A DNA stretch of 64,000 nt from an uncultured Arenicella sp. Its GTDB lineage: Bacteria > Pseudomonadota > Gammaproteobacteria > Arenicellales > Arenicellaceae. Shown here in pieces: positions 1-8,286 of this stretch. A program made the position numbers and the translations under genes. The notes under the pieces are model-generated. The model made no database searches. It saw only the letters and a list, made by a program, of their open reading frames with translations, and had not been told where the DNA came from. Within the stretch, counting starts at the first letter, position 1. Every line of letters starts with the position of its first letter. Where the stretch lies: NCBI GenBank assembly GCA_947499305.1, contig CANMNN010000006.1, positions 1 to 64,000 of the forward strand, read 5' to 3'.

Positions 1-114
1 ACAACTACTGATTTTAATCGACCAAACGGTCGAACAAGCAATTGATATAAGAAAGCGTGACTACGTAATGCAACCCGATTAGGGCTGCAGATAGAGCGAG
101 TTCTTGACCAGTTT
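1..114 (+). other. rRNA operon spacer upstream of 5S
   Basis: This stretch lies directly before the 5S rRNA and carries no open frame or tRNA-like cloverleaf that I can see. By position it should be the 23S-5S spacer or the extreme 3' side of the 23S region, but I could not recognise a 23S end in it. Confidence 0.4.
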
Positions 115-228
115 TCTGGCGACAATAGCGACTGTGAACCACCTGATCCCATCTCGAACTCAGAAGTGAAACCAGTTAGCGCCGATGATAGTGTGGGTTT
201 CCCATGTGAAAGTAGGACATCGCCAGAT
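115..228 (+). rRNA. rrf: 5S ribosomal RNA
   Basis: The ends pair as tctggcga (115-122) with tcgccaga (220-227), which is the terminal helix. Inside are conserved 5S landmarks: the cacctgatcccatctcgaac stretch, the gaagtgaaac loop and agtaggacatcgcc near the 3' end. Length (about 114 nt) fits a proteobacterial 5S. It is followed within 11 nt by an intrinsic terminator, so it is the last gene of its rRNA operon. Confidence 0.95.
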
Positions 229-238
229 TTATATATAG

Positions 239-270
239 AGCCCCAGTAGAGATATCTACTGGGGCTTTTT
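239..270 (+). terminator. Intrinsic terminator of the rRNA operon
   Basis: A perfect 12-bp stem (agccccagtaga at 239-250, tctactggggct at 255-266) with a gata loop is followed by a run of T. It sits just after the 5S gene. Confidence 0.93.
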
Positions 271-500
271 ATGTGTATGCACTCACAACACAACAAGATG
301 GTGCGAGTTGCGTTCTCTTAGTCGAACGAAACGCGTCTGTGTCTTTAAGTGCTCGCTGGGTAACTACTAGAGCTCTAAAGTCTGCTGATATTACGGTTTC
401 GATACTTGAAGGCAAAATTTGGCCAATAAGTCGGTATAATCTGGGTTCAGCAATACAGTTCAACGTGGTGTTCATTTTGTAGTTTCTCCAACCACACAAC

Positions 501-1313
501 ATGAAAGCGCGCGAAATGCTAAAAATATCAGTTAACTTATTATTCCATTTAATTATATGTTCTATACTTTTGTCTAGTATGGAGCCGGCCTATGCCAACG
601 GTGATATCTCTGTCGAATCGATTTGGATAGACACTGATGAAGAGTCTCAGAGACTCATGTTTGCACAGTTTATCGGCGATGAATGGCAAGATGAATCGCT
701 TATCTACGAAACAGCTAATGCAATGACTTCATTAGCTTTAGGTACAGGTATTTCAGGTGAAAAGTTGATTGTATGGACGGAGCAAAAGCGTTTAAAAACC
801 GAGTTGATGTATATGACAGCCTCTAAAGTTGATGGTGCTCTTAAGTGGACTCAAGCGGCAACGTTCAGCAATAAGGGGCATGAAAATTTTTCGGCCTCCA
901 TTGTCTACGATTCTACTGGCACGGCTTGGGTATTCTGGGCATCGACGAGTGAAGACTTCAGCGATATTGTTCTTCGCAGGTTTGATGGTTCATGGGGCGA
1001 GGCTGAACAAGTTCATACTAAAAATTCAGTTCCTGATATCAAGCCACGTGCATCTATCACAGAGTCCGGAGATGTCCTCGTTGATTGGGTGTCGTATGAC
1101 TTTCAAGTAGGCGACTATGTAAACCGTTCGCGACAATATCGCATTGCTGCGAGGTCTGATGACCAAATCACAAAACTACTTCTTGATAAAGTGCAGCCAA
1201 ACAATGTTCAATTACCGCCAAATATGTATACTGGCGCGCAAGCCTTGATGCACTTTCCGACAAATCAAATGATTCAGTCGGTACTTTATAAACAAGGCTC
1301 TGTGATTAATTAG
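501..1313 (+). CDS. Secreted protein of unknown function, possible beta-propeller
   Basis: I do not recognise the family. The 270-residue product starts with a signal peptide (hydrophobic core about residues 11-28, likely cut after AYA at 32). A second in-frame ATG at residue 6 could equally be the start. The mature part has repeated short beta-rich segments with aromatic motifs such as GTAWVFWAS and GDVLVDWVS, each followed by an acidic loop, as seen in BNR/sialidase-like propellers; this is an inference from pattern only. The next gene is a secreted SGNH hydrolase 16 bp downstream on the same strand, so the two may be co-transcribed and act outside the cytoplasm. Confidence 0.7.
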   Translation: MKAREMLKISVNLLFHLIICSILLSSMEPAYANGDISVESIWIDTDEESQRLMFAQFIGDEWQDESLIYETANAMTSLALGTGISGEKLIVWTEQKRLKTELMYMTASKVDGALKWTQAATFSNKGHENFSASIVYDSTGTAWVFWASTSEDFSDIVLRRFDGSWGEAEQVHTKNSVPDIKPRASITESGDVLVDWVSYDFQVGDYVNRSRQYRIAARSDDQITKLLLDKVQPNNVQLPPNMYTGAQALMHFPTNQMIQSVLYKQGSVIN

Positions 1314-1329
1314 GGTTATCAATTCGAAA

Positions 1330-2130
1330 ATGTGTAATAGATCAAAAACCGTTGTAAATAGGCTTATTCGCGCAGCCTGCCTATTTCCTTTTTTCTTAAC
1401 GGCGAATGTCACTGCTGCAAATGAAACGAACATGATCGTTCTTTTCGGCGACAGCTTAACTTTTGGCGATAACAATAATTTTAACGGCCCGGTAAGCGCT
1501 GGAGTAGGAAGTGGGCGGACCGGTAATGATGGTTTGTCTCCACCTCTACCTCCAAGTGATAAATTAGACGATTTGTTAGACGCTAAATCCCGAGAAAGTA
1601 CGGTTATAAACTGGGGAGTCGGTGGCACGTCAACCGATTTTGGCGCTGCTCGTATTTTGAGCAATTTGAATAGCTCACTTATTGATCACTCAGCTGACAA
1701 TCACTATATATTGATTCTGTATGGTACTAATGATTTTAGTTTTGGCCTTTCACCGTCGACAACTGCTTTTAATATACAGCTAATGATCGATCGTGCTCGC
1801 TCAGTTGGGTTTACCCCCATAATTGGTACGCTTACACCAAGAAGTGACAGAAACGTGTCCGATTACAATGCTCAGGTCGCTGCTACTGCGAACCTTCGTG
1901 GTGCGCCCGTGGTTGATCATTTTACTCGCTTTCTGCAAGATGGTAATGGCGGCCTAGATTTGCTCGATCTTGAATTTTTTGGTGGAAACCCTATACGACT
2001 GCACCCTACGGACGAGGGTTATGACGTAATTGCACAAACGTGGTTCGACCAGTATCTAGAAAATGAGATTGTAGAAATCCCGCAGACAGCGGTAGTAGCC
2101 CCGATTATTCAGCTTTTGTTAGACAACTGA
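1330..2130 (+). CDS. Secreted SGNH/GDSL hydrolase
   Basis: A 266-residue esterase-family protein. The signal peptide covers about residues 1-30. SGNH blocks are visible: GDSLTFGD with Ser42 as nucleophile, the block II glycine in NWGVGG (95-99), GTND with Asn134 in block III, and the block V histidine in LHPTDEGY (His225). The usual Asp three residues before that His is replaced by Ile222, so the enzyme may work as a Ser-His dyad or draw an acid from elsewhere. Acyltransferase-3 follows 42 bp downstream. In OafA-type O-acetylation systems these two activities are often fused or adjacent, so a role in acetylating or deacetylating a surface glycan is a reasonable inference. Substrate is not readable. 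Confidence 0.85.
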   Translation: MCNRSKTVVNRLIRAACLFPFFLTANVTAANETNMIVLFGDSLTFGDNNNFNGPVSAGVGSGRTGNDGLSPPLPPSDKLDDLLDAKSRESTVINWGVGGTSTDFGAARILSNLNSSLIDHSADNHYILILYGTNDFSFGLSPSTTAFNIQLMIDRARSVGFTPIIGTLTPRSDRNVSDYNAQVAATANLRGAPVVDHFTRFLQDGNGGLDLLDLEFFGGNPIRLHPTDEGYDVIAQTWFDQYLENEIVEIPQTAVVAPIIQLLLDN

Positions 2131-2172
2131 GTATACTCGGTTTTGATCTAAATTAAGCCTGGCAAGTCTTTT

Positions 2173-3831
2173 ATGCGCGAAGCACTAAACACCAACACCA
2201 TGCGCGCATTTTTAGTTGCATTTTTAGTTGCGTGCGTCGTCTTCGTACTAACTCACGTATTTTTTCAAAACACTACGAGTCGAGTCATCGTTGCAGGAGT
2301 TTTTCCAGTAGACACCCAAGTAACAGTGCATTCCTTGTCGAGTAATGGCGACAGCTCGGAACTCGATCGTTTCGTAATAAAGGCTGTAGCGGGAAAATCG
2401 ACGCGTGGTGGCACACGTGTGATGAATTTACCGATTAAGAAGCTCAGGTTTGAATTCGAATTAGCGGCCGCTTCAAGTACGCATCTATCAAACAATGAAT
2501 CACTAGATTTCACTCTTTCCCAGATTCAGGTAATCAAACCTTATCAAAATCATTATTATTATTCGGGTAAGTATATATCTGAAGGGTTTCATTCAAATCG
2601 AAACTTAGGTGATTCTGGCAGGCGACTCGCCTATGGCCGAACACCAACCGTGCTCGATTCGCGTGTATCCATTGGTGAAAAAAATTGGTTTTTAGTGCTC
2701 GGGATGACGGCTCTATTCTTCGTTGCAGTTTTCTTACTCGCTCGAAACACCTCGATTTTATCCTTGCCAGCATTCGAAGATATGGCGCTTGGCAATAAAA
2801 TCTCTAGTAGCGGTGAGTTCGATACGATTAATGGCATAAGAGGGCTCGCAGCACTATTAGTGATTTTAAGTCATACTGCTCCGGGTTTTGAGTCCGTGCA
2901 GATGGGGCTAGCATTGTTGTTTGTAATTAGCGGCTTTCTGCTGTCTAAACCGTTCGTTCTTGACGCCCAAAAGATCTTCAAGTGGGAAAGCATTGAGCGC
3001 TATGTTGTTAAGCGTTTGAAGCGAATATTACCGATGTACTATCTGTACATATTCTTGATCTACGTTGTAACGTTCAAATTTGATACCGCTTTGAGACATT
3101 TCTTCTTCGTTCAGTCAGAAGGGCATCTATGGCCAATGACTCAGATTTTCGCGTTCTACATGATGCTACCGGTGGTCTTGATATTGACTTCCCTAACTTA
3201 TCGAGTACATCGAATATTGCCTATTTTACTGCTTTCTATATTTATCTACTTAAGTGTAATTTATATGGGCGATTGGACACCTTTTTACAACGGGCTCTAC
3301 TCCCATAAATTTTTCTTGTACGCTTTTTTAATTGGAGTAATAAGCTCTTATATTCAATATGATTGGATTGCTAGGCACCTAGATCCAGATTGGGGCAATC
3401 GCTGGAGTAGAGAAGCGCTTGGAATTGTTGCCGCATTGATTACGTTCTATATCATAGCGTGGTCTGCGCCTATGAAACCATCACCCGAGGTCTTTCACTG
3501 GGTAAGCCAATTTTGGTTAAAGTGTATTGTCTCAGCGATAATTATATTGCTTGCCCTAAATACGCCTAAAACTGTCTATAGATGGCTAATCTCTAATTGG
3601 CTATTCCGTTCTGTTGGCGTAATTGGTTTCAGCTTTTATATTCTGCATGGTCTAGGAATGCAGATATTTGAACAAATACAAGTTCAATATTTGGCCAGTC
3701 CGAACGCTGGGATACGAAGTTGGGAATTCTTGCTGGGCGCTTTCTGTGTGTCGTACATTATGGCAGTAATCACATATTCTTTCGTTGAACGACCATTTTT
3801 CGGCTATCGCGAAAAAAAGTCGACGTCATAA
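2173..3831 (+). CDS. Membrane acyltransferase-3 family protein (OafA-like)
   Basis: This 552-residue protein has an N-terminal membrane helix (about 12-30), an extracytoplasmic segment of some 140 residues, a second helix (about 172-190) and then the multi-span acyltransferase-3 domain (about 215-545). Family marks include NGIRGLAA with Arg223, the conserved His234 in LSHTAPG, SGFLLSKPF, and the RLKRILPMYY motif (281-290). The C-terminal FSFYILH and VERPFF segments are typical. Such proteins move acyl groups, usually acetyl, from the cytoplasmic side to glycans in the periplasm. The N-terminal soluble segment is not one I recognise. Met10 is an alternative start. It follows the SGNH hydrolase gene on the same strand. 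Confidence 0.88.
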   Translation: MREALNTNTMRAFLVAFLVACVVFVLTHVFFQNTTSRVIVAGVFPVDTQVTVHSLSSNGDSSELDRFVIKAVAGKSTRGGTRVMNLPIKKLRFEFELAAASSTHLSNNESLDFTLSQIQVIKPYQNHYYYSGKYISEGFHSNRNLGDSGRRLAYGRTPTVLDSRVSIGEKNWFLVLGMTALFFVAVFLLARNTSILSLPAFEDMALGNKISSSGEFDTINGIRGLAALLVILSHTAPGFESVQMGLALLFVISGFLLSKPFVLDAQKIFKWESIERYVVKRLKRILPMYYLYIFLIYVVTFKFDTALRHFFFVQSEGHLWPMTQIFAFYMMLPVVLILTSLTYRVHRILPILLLSIFIYLSVIYMGDWTPFYNGLYSHKFFLYAFLIGVISSYIQYDWIARHLDPDWGNRWSREALGIVAALITFYIIAWSAPMKPSPEVFHWVSQFWLKCIVSAIIILLALNTPKTVYRWLISNWLFRSVGVIGFSFYILHGLGMQIFEQIQVQYLASPNAGIRSWEFLLGAFCVSYIMAVITYSFVERPFFGYREKKSTS

Positions 3832-3950
3832 TACTTATTCTAGTCGTTTGTCGCGCTATTCGACTCACTGTAGGCTAATACACTTGCGTCGTCTAAGGGT
3901 GATATGATTTGGCGCTTAACTAAATAAATCATAACTAGAGGTGTTTATTC

Positions 3951-4724
3951 ATGCATCTGATCAACAAAGTTGCCGTTATTACCGGCGGAGCATCGGGTTT
4001 AGGTGAAGCGACCGTAAGACGGTTTATCGCTCAAGGTGCTAAGTGCTGTATTCTTGATTTAAACGATGAGAAAGGCGTAGCTCTAGCTAAAGAGCTAGGT
4101 GAAAATGCTCTTTATATCAACACCGATGTTACTAGCGAATCGAGTGTAGAAGCTGCAGTCGCCACAACGGTTGCTAAATTCGGTGGAATTCATATTAATT
4201 GCAATTATGCTGGAATCGGTCACGGTGAAAAGCTCGTTGGTAAGGAGAACAAGCCGCATGCGCTAGAGACCTTTAAACGAGTAGTTGACATCAATTTGAT
4301 TGGTACATTTAATGTCATGCGCTTGTGCGCAGCGCAGATGAGTATCCAAGAACTAATTGATGAAAAGAGTGGCAAAGGCGTGATACTCAATACGGCTTCT
4401 GTTGCAGGCCAAGAAGGACAAATTGGCCAAGCGGCATATGCGTCCACCAAAGGCGCGATCATTGGCGCAACTATTTGCTTTGCACGCGATTTAGCTGAAC
4501 ACCGTATTCGAGTGAACGCTATTGTGCCCGGTCTTATTCATACACCCCTGTTTGATGCGTTGCCCGAGAATGTTTATCAATCCTTAGAGGCATCTGTCCT
4601 AAACCCGCAGCGATTGGGCAAGCCTGATGAAATCGCCCATCTCGCTCAACATTTGGTTGAGAATGATTATATGAATGGCGAGAGTGTGCGTATGGACGGC
4701 GGCATTCGCATGCAGGCGCGTTAA
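3951..4724 (+). CDS. HSD10-like short-chain dehydrogenase (3-hydroxyacyl-CoA type)
   Basis: A 257-residue classical SDR. The NAD site is TGGASGLG (11-18), with Asp36 after beta-2 favouring NAD(H). The NAG motif reads NYAG, and the catalytic set is Ser150, Tyr163 and Lys167 (YASTK). The overall pattern, including the VNAIVPGLIHTPL segment and the end MNGESVRMDGGIRMQ, resembles type II 3-hydroxyacyl-CoA dehydrogenase (HSD17B10 family), which oxidises short or branched 3-hydroxyacyl-CoAs. It is the first gene of a probable three-gene operon with an FAD monooxygenase (23 bp away) and an alpha-methylacyl-CoA racemase. That context fits breakdown of a branched or cyclic acyl-CoA. The exact substrate is not determinable. 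Confidence 0.88.
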   Translation: MHLINKVAVITGGASGLGEATVRRFIAQGAKCCILDLNDEKGVALAKELGENALYINTDVTSESSVEAAVATTVAKFGGIHINCNYAGIGHGEKLVGKENKPHALETFKRVVDINLIGTFNVMRLCAAQMSIQELIDEKSGKGVILNTASVAGQEGQIGQAAYASTKGAIIGATICFARDLAEHRIRVNAIVPGLIHTPLFDALPENVYQSLEASVLNPQRLGKPDEIAHLAQHLVENDYMNGESVRMDGGIRMQAR

Positions 4725-4747
4725 GCCTTGAGGGGTTTAGGCCGATA

Positions 4748-5950
4748 ATGAAAATAGTAATTGTTGGCGCCGGTATTGGCGGTCTCAGCGCCGCACTCTG
4801 TTTAGCCCAAGCGGGACATGACATTATCGTACTCGAGCGCTCGGCTCATTTATCAGACGTCGGTGCTGGAATTCAGTGTGGGGCAAACGCAATTAAAGTC
4901 CTAGAGAGCCTTGGACTGTCTACTCAGCTTGCTAGGGTAGCTGTTCGCCCACAACGAGTTGACTTCCGTGATTTTAAAACCGGCAGGAAATTGCATACAA
5001 TGGAGCTTGGCGATGCCTATGAAGCCAAGTACGGAGCACCTTACTTACATCTCCATAGGTCAGATCTCTTGCAAACCTTGTTAGCTGGCATAAGACAACG
5101 GCCTAATATTGAGTTACGAACGGGTGTAAGCGTCAGTCATTATAGTCAAAGTGATTACGAGGTCAGTGTTCATCTGCAAACAGCTGAGCAAACGACCGAA
5201 AAAGGGGAGCCACTAGTAAAAGCGGATCTTCTGGTTGCGGCCGATGGTATTAAATCGACAATAAGACCGCAACTACTTGGTGATAGTGCTCCTAGGTTTA
5301 CAGGTAATGTGGCATGGCGCGGAGTAGTCGATACGTCCAGTTTGCCGAGCAACTGGATGGACACTGTCGTTTCAAATTTCGTTGGGCCAAATAAGCACAT
5401 GGTTTTGTATTACCTAAGAGCGAAGCAATTGGCTAATTTTGTCGGTGTGGTAGAAGATCATCAATGGACTCATAGTAGTTGGACAAGCAAAGCTTCCTGG
5501 AACCAGCTACGAGATGACTTTTTGGGTTGGCATGACACGGTAGACCAAATAATCCAAGCAGTTGAAAAACAAAGTTGCTACCGATGGGCATTGTTTGACC
5601 ACGCACCGCTAAGTAATTGGAGCTCTGAACGTGTTACGCTGCTTGGAGATGCCGCTCACGCTACCTTGCCGTTTATGGCCTCTGGGGCCGCAATGGCGAT
5701 TGAAGACGGGAGAATATTGCAACGATCGATAGATCAAGCACAAGATATTCCCTCAGCACTACAGCTTTATCAACGAAACCGCTTGGAGCGAACAGCAAAA
5801 ATCCAGCGAACTTCTGCTAAGGCCGGCAAGCTGTATCACTTTAAGACCAGTCTCATGCGCAAAGCGGCATTTTCTGGCTTTAAAGTTTTGAGCGTAAAAC
5901 AAGAATCGTTTCTACCTGATTACGATGCGAATACCGTTACACTAAAATAG
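4748..5950 (+). CDS. FAD-dependent monooxygenase (salicylate hydroxylase-like)
   Basis: A 400-residue class A flavoprotein monooxygenase. It shows the dinucleotide fold VGAGIGG (6-12), the Glu30 that ends beta-2, the DG motif in VAADGIKS (about 165) and the FAD/ribityl motif GDAAHATLP with Gly300-Asp301. Enzymes of this group use NAD(P)H and oxygen to hydroxylate, often with decarboxylation, aromatic acids such as salicylate or 3-hydroxybenzoate. Here it lies between an HSD10-like dehydrogenase and a methylacyl-CoA racemase rather than ring-cleavage genes, so an aromatic substrate should not be assumed. It has no signal peptide. Confidence 0.88.
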   Translation: MKIVIVGAGIGGLSAALCLAQAGHDIIVLERSAHLSDVGAGIQCGANAIKVLESLGLSTQLARVAVRPQRVDFRDFKTGRKLHTMELGDAYEAKYGAPYLHLHRSDLLQTLLAGIRQRPNIELRTGVSVSHYSQSDYEVSVHLQTAEQTTEKGEPLVKADLLVAADGIKSTIRPQLLGDSAPRFTGNVAWRGVVDTSSLPSNWMDTVVSNFVGPNKHMVLYYLRAKQLANFVGVVEDHQWTHSSWTSKASWNQLRDDFLGWHDTVDQIIQAVEKQSCYRWALFDHAPLSNWSSERVTLLGDAAHATLPFMASGAAMAIEDGRILQRSIDQAQDIPSALQLYQRNRLERTAKIQRTSAKAGKLYHFKTSLMRKAAFSGFKVLSVKQESFLPDYDANTVTLK

Positions 5951-6028
5951 CACTTCCACCATAGTAGTGGCTCTTCAAGCATTCTAAGTAGCCACCAGCA
6001 AAACTAGATATAAAAACGGAAAGAAATT

Positions 6029-7108
6029 ATGGGTCCATTAGCAGGATTAAAAGTTGTTGAAATGTCAGCCATTGGCCCGGTGCCACTGGCCGGAATGTTA
6101 TTGGCCGATATGGGGGCCGATGTGCTGATCATTGATAAAGCTAATGATCCCTATATTATGCCTGGAGATGTTTTGCGTCGAGGCAAACGTTCGATCGAAG
6201 TCGACATGAAATCAGAGCTGGGAGCGAGTACTGCTCGCTCTTTAATCGAGAAAGCCGATGTCCTAATTGAAGGCTTTCGCCCTGGAGTAATGGAGCGTCT
6301 TGGTATTGGGCCTGAGGTGTTCGAACATACTAACCCCAAACTTATCTTTGGTCGAATGACAGGTTGGGGTCAAACTGGCCCATTGTCGCAAGCTGCGGGT
6401 CACGATATCAATTATATCGCCCTTACCGGAGCATTAAACGCAATTGGCCGCAATGATAGTCCTCCGGTTCCTCCGCTAAACCTTGTTGGAGACTATGGTG
6501 GAGGGACCATGTTTCTAATTATGGGAGTATTGGCTGCACTTCATGAATCTAGAATTTCAGGCAAGGGTCAAGTGGTAGACACGGCCATTACAGAAGGCAC
6601 GGCGAACCTGATGTCCATCTTTTATACGTTGAGCAACATTGGCGCGTGGTCTCCTCGCAGAGCTTCTAACTTACTAGACTCTGCTGCTCACTTTTACGAT
6701 AGTTATCAAACTAGTGATGATAAATACATCACCCTAGGCGCAATTGAACCGCACTTTTATGCTTTGATGATAGAAAAAATGGGCTTAAACGAAACCGATT
6801 TTGCCAAGCAAAATGACCCAAGAAAGTGGCCGGAGCTTAAATCCAAAATTGCCAGTATTGTTCGTACTAAAACACAACAACAATGGTGTGATTTGCTCGA
6901 GGGTAGTGATGCGTGTTTTGCACCGGTACTCGATTATTCAGAGGCGCCGGACCATCCTCATATGCAAGCTAGGAACGCCTACGTAACGGTTAATGGCCTG
7001 ACTCAACCTGCGCCAGCTCCAAAGTTTAGTCGCACAAAATCTGAAATTGTTGATAAGCCTGAGACCGATATTAATTCAGTGATCTCAGAGTGGAGCGAGG
7101 TTTCGTAG
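6029..7108 (+). CDS. Alpha-methylacyl-CoA racemase (CoA-transferase family III fold)
   Basis: A 359-residue CaiB/BaiF-superfamily protein. It has GHDINY with His125 and GDYGGGT with Asp155, which match the catalytic His/Asp pair of mycobacterial alpha-methylacyl-CoA racemase (His126/Asp156). This marks it as a racemase rather than a CoA-transferase. The enzyme inverts the 2-methyl centre of branched acyl-CoAs so that they can enter beta-oxidation, and is used on isoprenoid and sterol side chains. It ends an apparent operon, 78 bp after the monooxygenase. A 13-bp inverted repeat lies immediately downstream. Confidence 0.88.
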   Translation: MGPLAGLKVVEMSAIGPVPLAGMLLADMGADVLIIDKANDPYIMPGDVLRRGKRSIEVDMKSELGASTARSLIEKADVLIEGFRPGVMERLGIGPEVFEHTNPKLIFGRMTGWGQTGPLSQAAGHDINYIALTGALNAIGRNDSPPVPPLNLVGDYGGGTMFLIMGVLAALHESRISGKGQVVDTAITEGTANLMSIFYTLSNIGAWSPRRASNLLDSAAHFYDSYQTSDDKYITLGAIEPHFYALMIEKMGLNETDFAKQNDPRKWPELKSKIASIVRTKTQQQWCDLLEGSDACFAPVLDYSEAPDHPHMQARNAYVTVNGLTQPAPAPKFSRTKSEIVDKPETDINSVISEWSEVS

Positions 7109-7112
7109 TGAC

Positions 7113-7140
7113 GGTCTAGTTACTAGATAGTAACTAGACC
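7113..7140 (+). terminator. Inverted repeat after the racemase gene, possible terminator
   Basis: Perfect 13-bp arms (ggtctagttacta at 7113-7125 and tagtaactagacc at 7128-7140) lie 4 nt after the stop codon. No T run follows, so termination is only likely by position. Confidence 0.5.
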
Positions 7141-7178
7141 TGAACCCTAAAAGCAGCCAATACTAAAATTATAAAAAG

Positions 7179-7218
7179 GCCGCCGATTTTCAATTCTATT
7201 GCTGATAGTTTCAGCGGC
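7179..7218 (-). terminator. Possible terminator of the DegV gene
   Basis: Read on the minus strand, gccgctga pairs with tcggcggc (one mismatch) across a loop of about 24 nt, and a short T run (ctttttat) follows. The long loop makes this a weak call. Confidence 0.4.
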
Positions 7219-7227
7219 GCAGAGTAT

Positions 7228-8175
7228 CTATTTCGGTTTGTCCTTACTATTTTTTGGGGCTAGACCTATCGAAAACCCTCCAGGCCCGTACATCATACTC
7301 GAGCCCAATTTCATGACACCGAATAAAATTTTGACCTTATGAGTTTTCGCGGTCTCTTGTAATTCGTCAACGATGGGAAGTTGGTATAGGTCGTTGAGAT
7401 CACCTGCATAGCTAATATTGATTACCGGTACATACAGGCCATCTTTAATGCGATCAATAGCGTAACGAAGTAACGACTCAAGTGCTTTATCTTCGCCTCG
7501 TTTGGTCACGATCGCGTTCGAGTCATCGGCATAATTTTCAATAACCGGTGTTAGCCCCGCCGCTTTGCCTATTAGGGCAGAGCCCCAGCCGACTGATTTA
7601 ATACCCTTCTCAAGAGCTCGTTTGCGACTATAGTAAATATCGCGAACGATTGCGTATGACCTTACTACGCGCGTGAATTTTTCTACCGTTTCAGTGTATT
7701 CCATAAAATCGGTGCCTCTACTCAGCAGTATGTCTGCGTAGATGGCTACCAGGCCTTGTGCCGCAATACCGGTGCCAGTATTGAGGTAGGTCATTCTAAA
7801 GGGGTGATCGATCCCTAACTTTACTCGAACATCTTTAGATTTCTTAGCGATCCCAGACGCCGCAATTTCAAAATTGTTGTAAATGGGGCTTGCTGCACGG
7901 GAAAACGTTTGGCAAATGGCGTAGTCGGAATAGGGAGCAACTTCGTTTAAAATGAAATCGCTAATTTGCTCAGGGGACGGTGGAGCTGTGGTGATCTTCG
8001 AATGAATTGATAGCTCACCGCTTTTATAGAACCTTATTAGCTCTCGCTCATCGATGATTTCCTGTTGAACCACGCCATCAATGTCGATGGTGATTGGAAG
8101 AACTTTGATTGGACGAGTTTTAAAAATGTGCTCAGGTATTGCGGCGACAGAGTCGACAACGATAGTGTACTTCAT
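7228..8175 (-). CDS. DegV family fatty-acid-binding protein
   Basis: A 315-residue DegV-fold protein. The N-terminal VVDSVAAIP corresponds to the DSxxDLP element, followed by LPITIDIDG and ITTAPPSPEQ, the counterpart of the TSQPS lipid-binding loop. The C-terminal MYGPGGFSIGLAP matches the conserved GPG segment. DegV proteins bind a fatty acid between two domains and, in Gram-positive bacteria, hand fatty acids to the FakA kinase. No FakA-like gene is in this window, and the proline-rich change in the TSQPS loop suggests a diverged ligand site. It lies 111 bp downstream of a CoA-transferase gene on the same strand. Confidence 0.8.
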   Translation of the reverse strand: MKYTIVVDSVAAIPEHIFKTRPIKVLPITIDIDGVVQQEIIDERELIRFYKSGELSIHSKITTAPPSPEQISDFILNEVAPYSDYAICQTFSRAASPIYNNFEIAASGIAKKSKDVRVKLGIDHPFRMTYLNTGTGIAAQGLVAIYADILLSRGTDFMEYTETVEKFTRVVRSYAIVRDIYYSRKRALEKGIKSVGWGSALIGKAAGLTPVIENYADDSNAIVTKRGEDKALESLLRYAIDRIKDGLYVPVINISYAGDLNDLYQLPIVDELQETAKTHKVKILFGVMKLGSSMMYGPGGFSIGLAPKNSKDKPK

Positions 8176-8286
8176 AGGTAATGGCTCATATTTTTATTGT
8201 TTTTCGACTAGTTTACTGCAACTTATCTAGCGTTTGGCTGCGAATTTATAAATCTTTGGCATTCAACGGGCACAGCATAAAAGGGA

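Noticed and set aside
273-482. A 69-codon plus-strand frame and an overlapping 77-codon minus-strand frame between the rRNA terminator and the first gene
   Set aside because: Neither has a ribosome binding site or family-like composition; the region is better explained as spacer and promoter for the gene at 501.
6029-7108. Calling the first family III protein a CoA-transferase
   Set aside because: The His125/Asp155 pair matches the methylacyl-CoA racemase active site.
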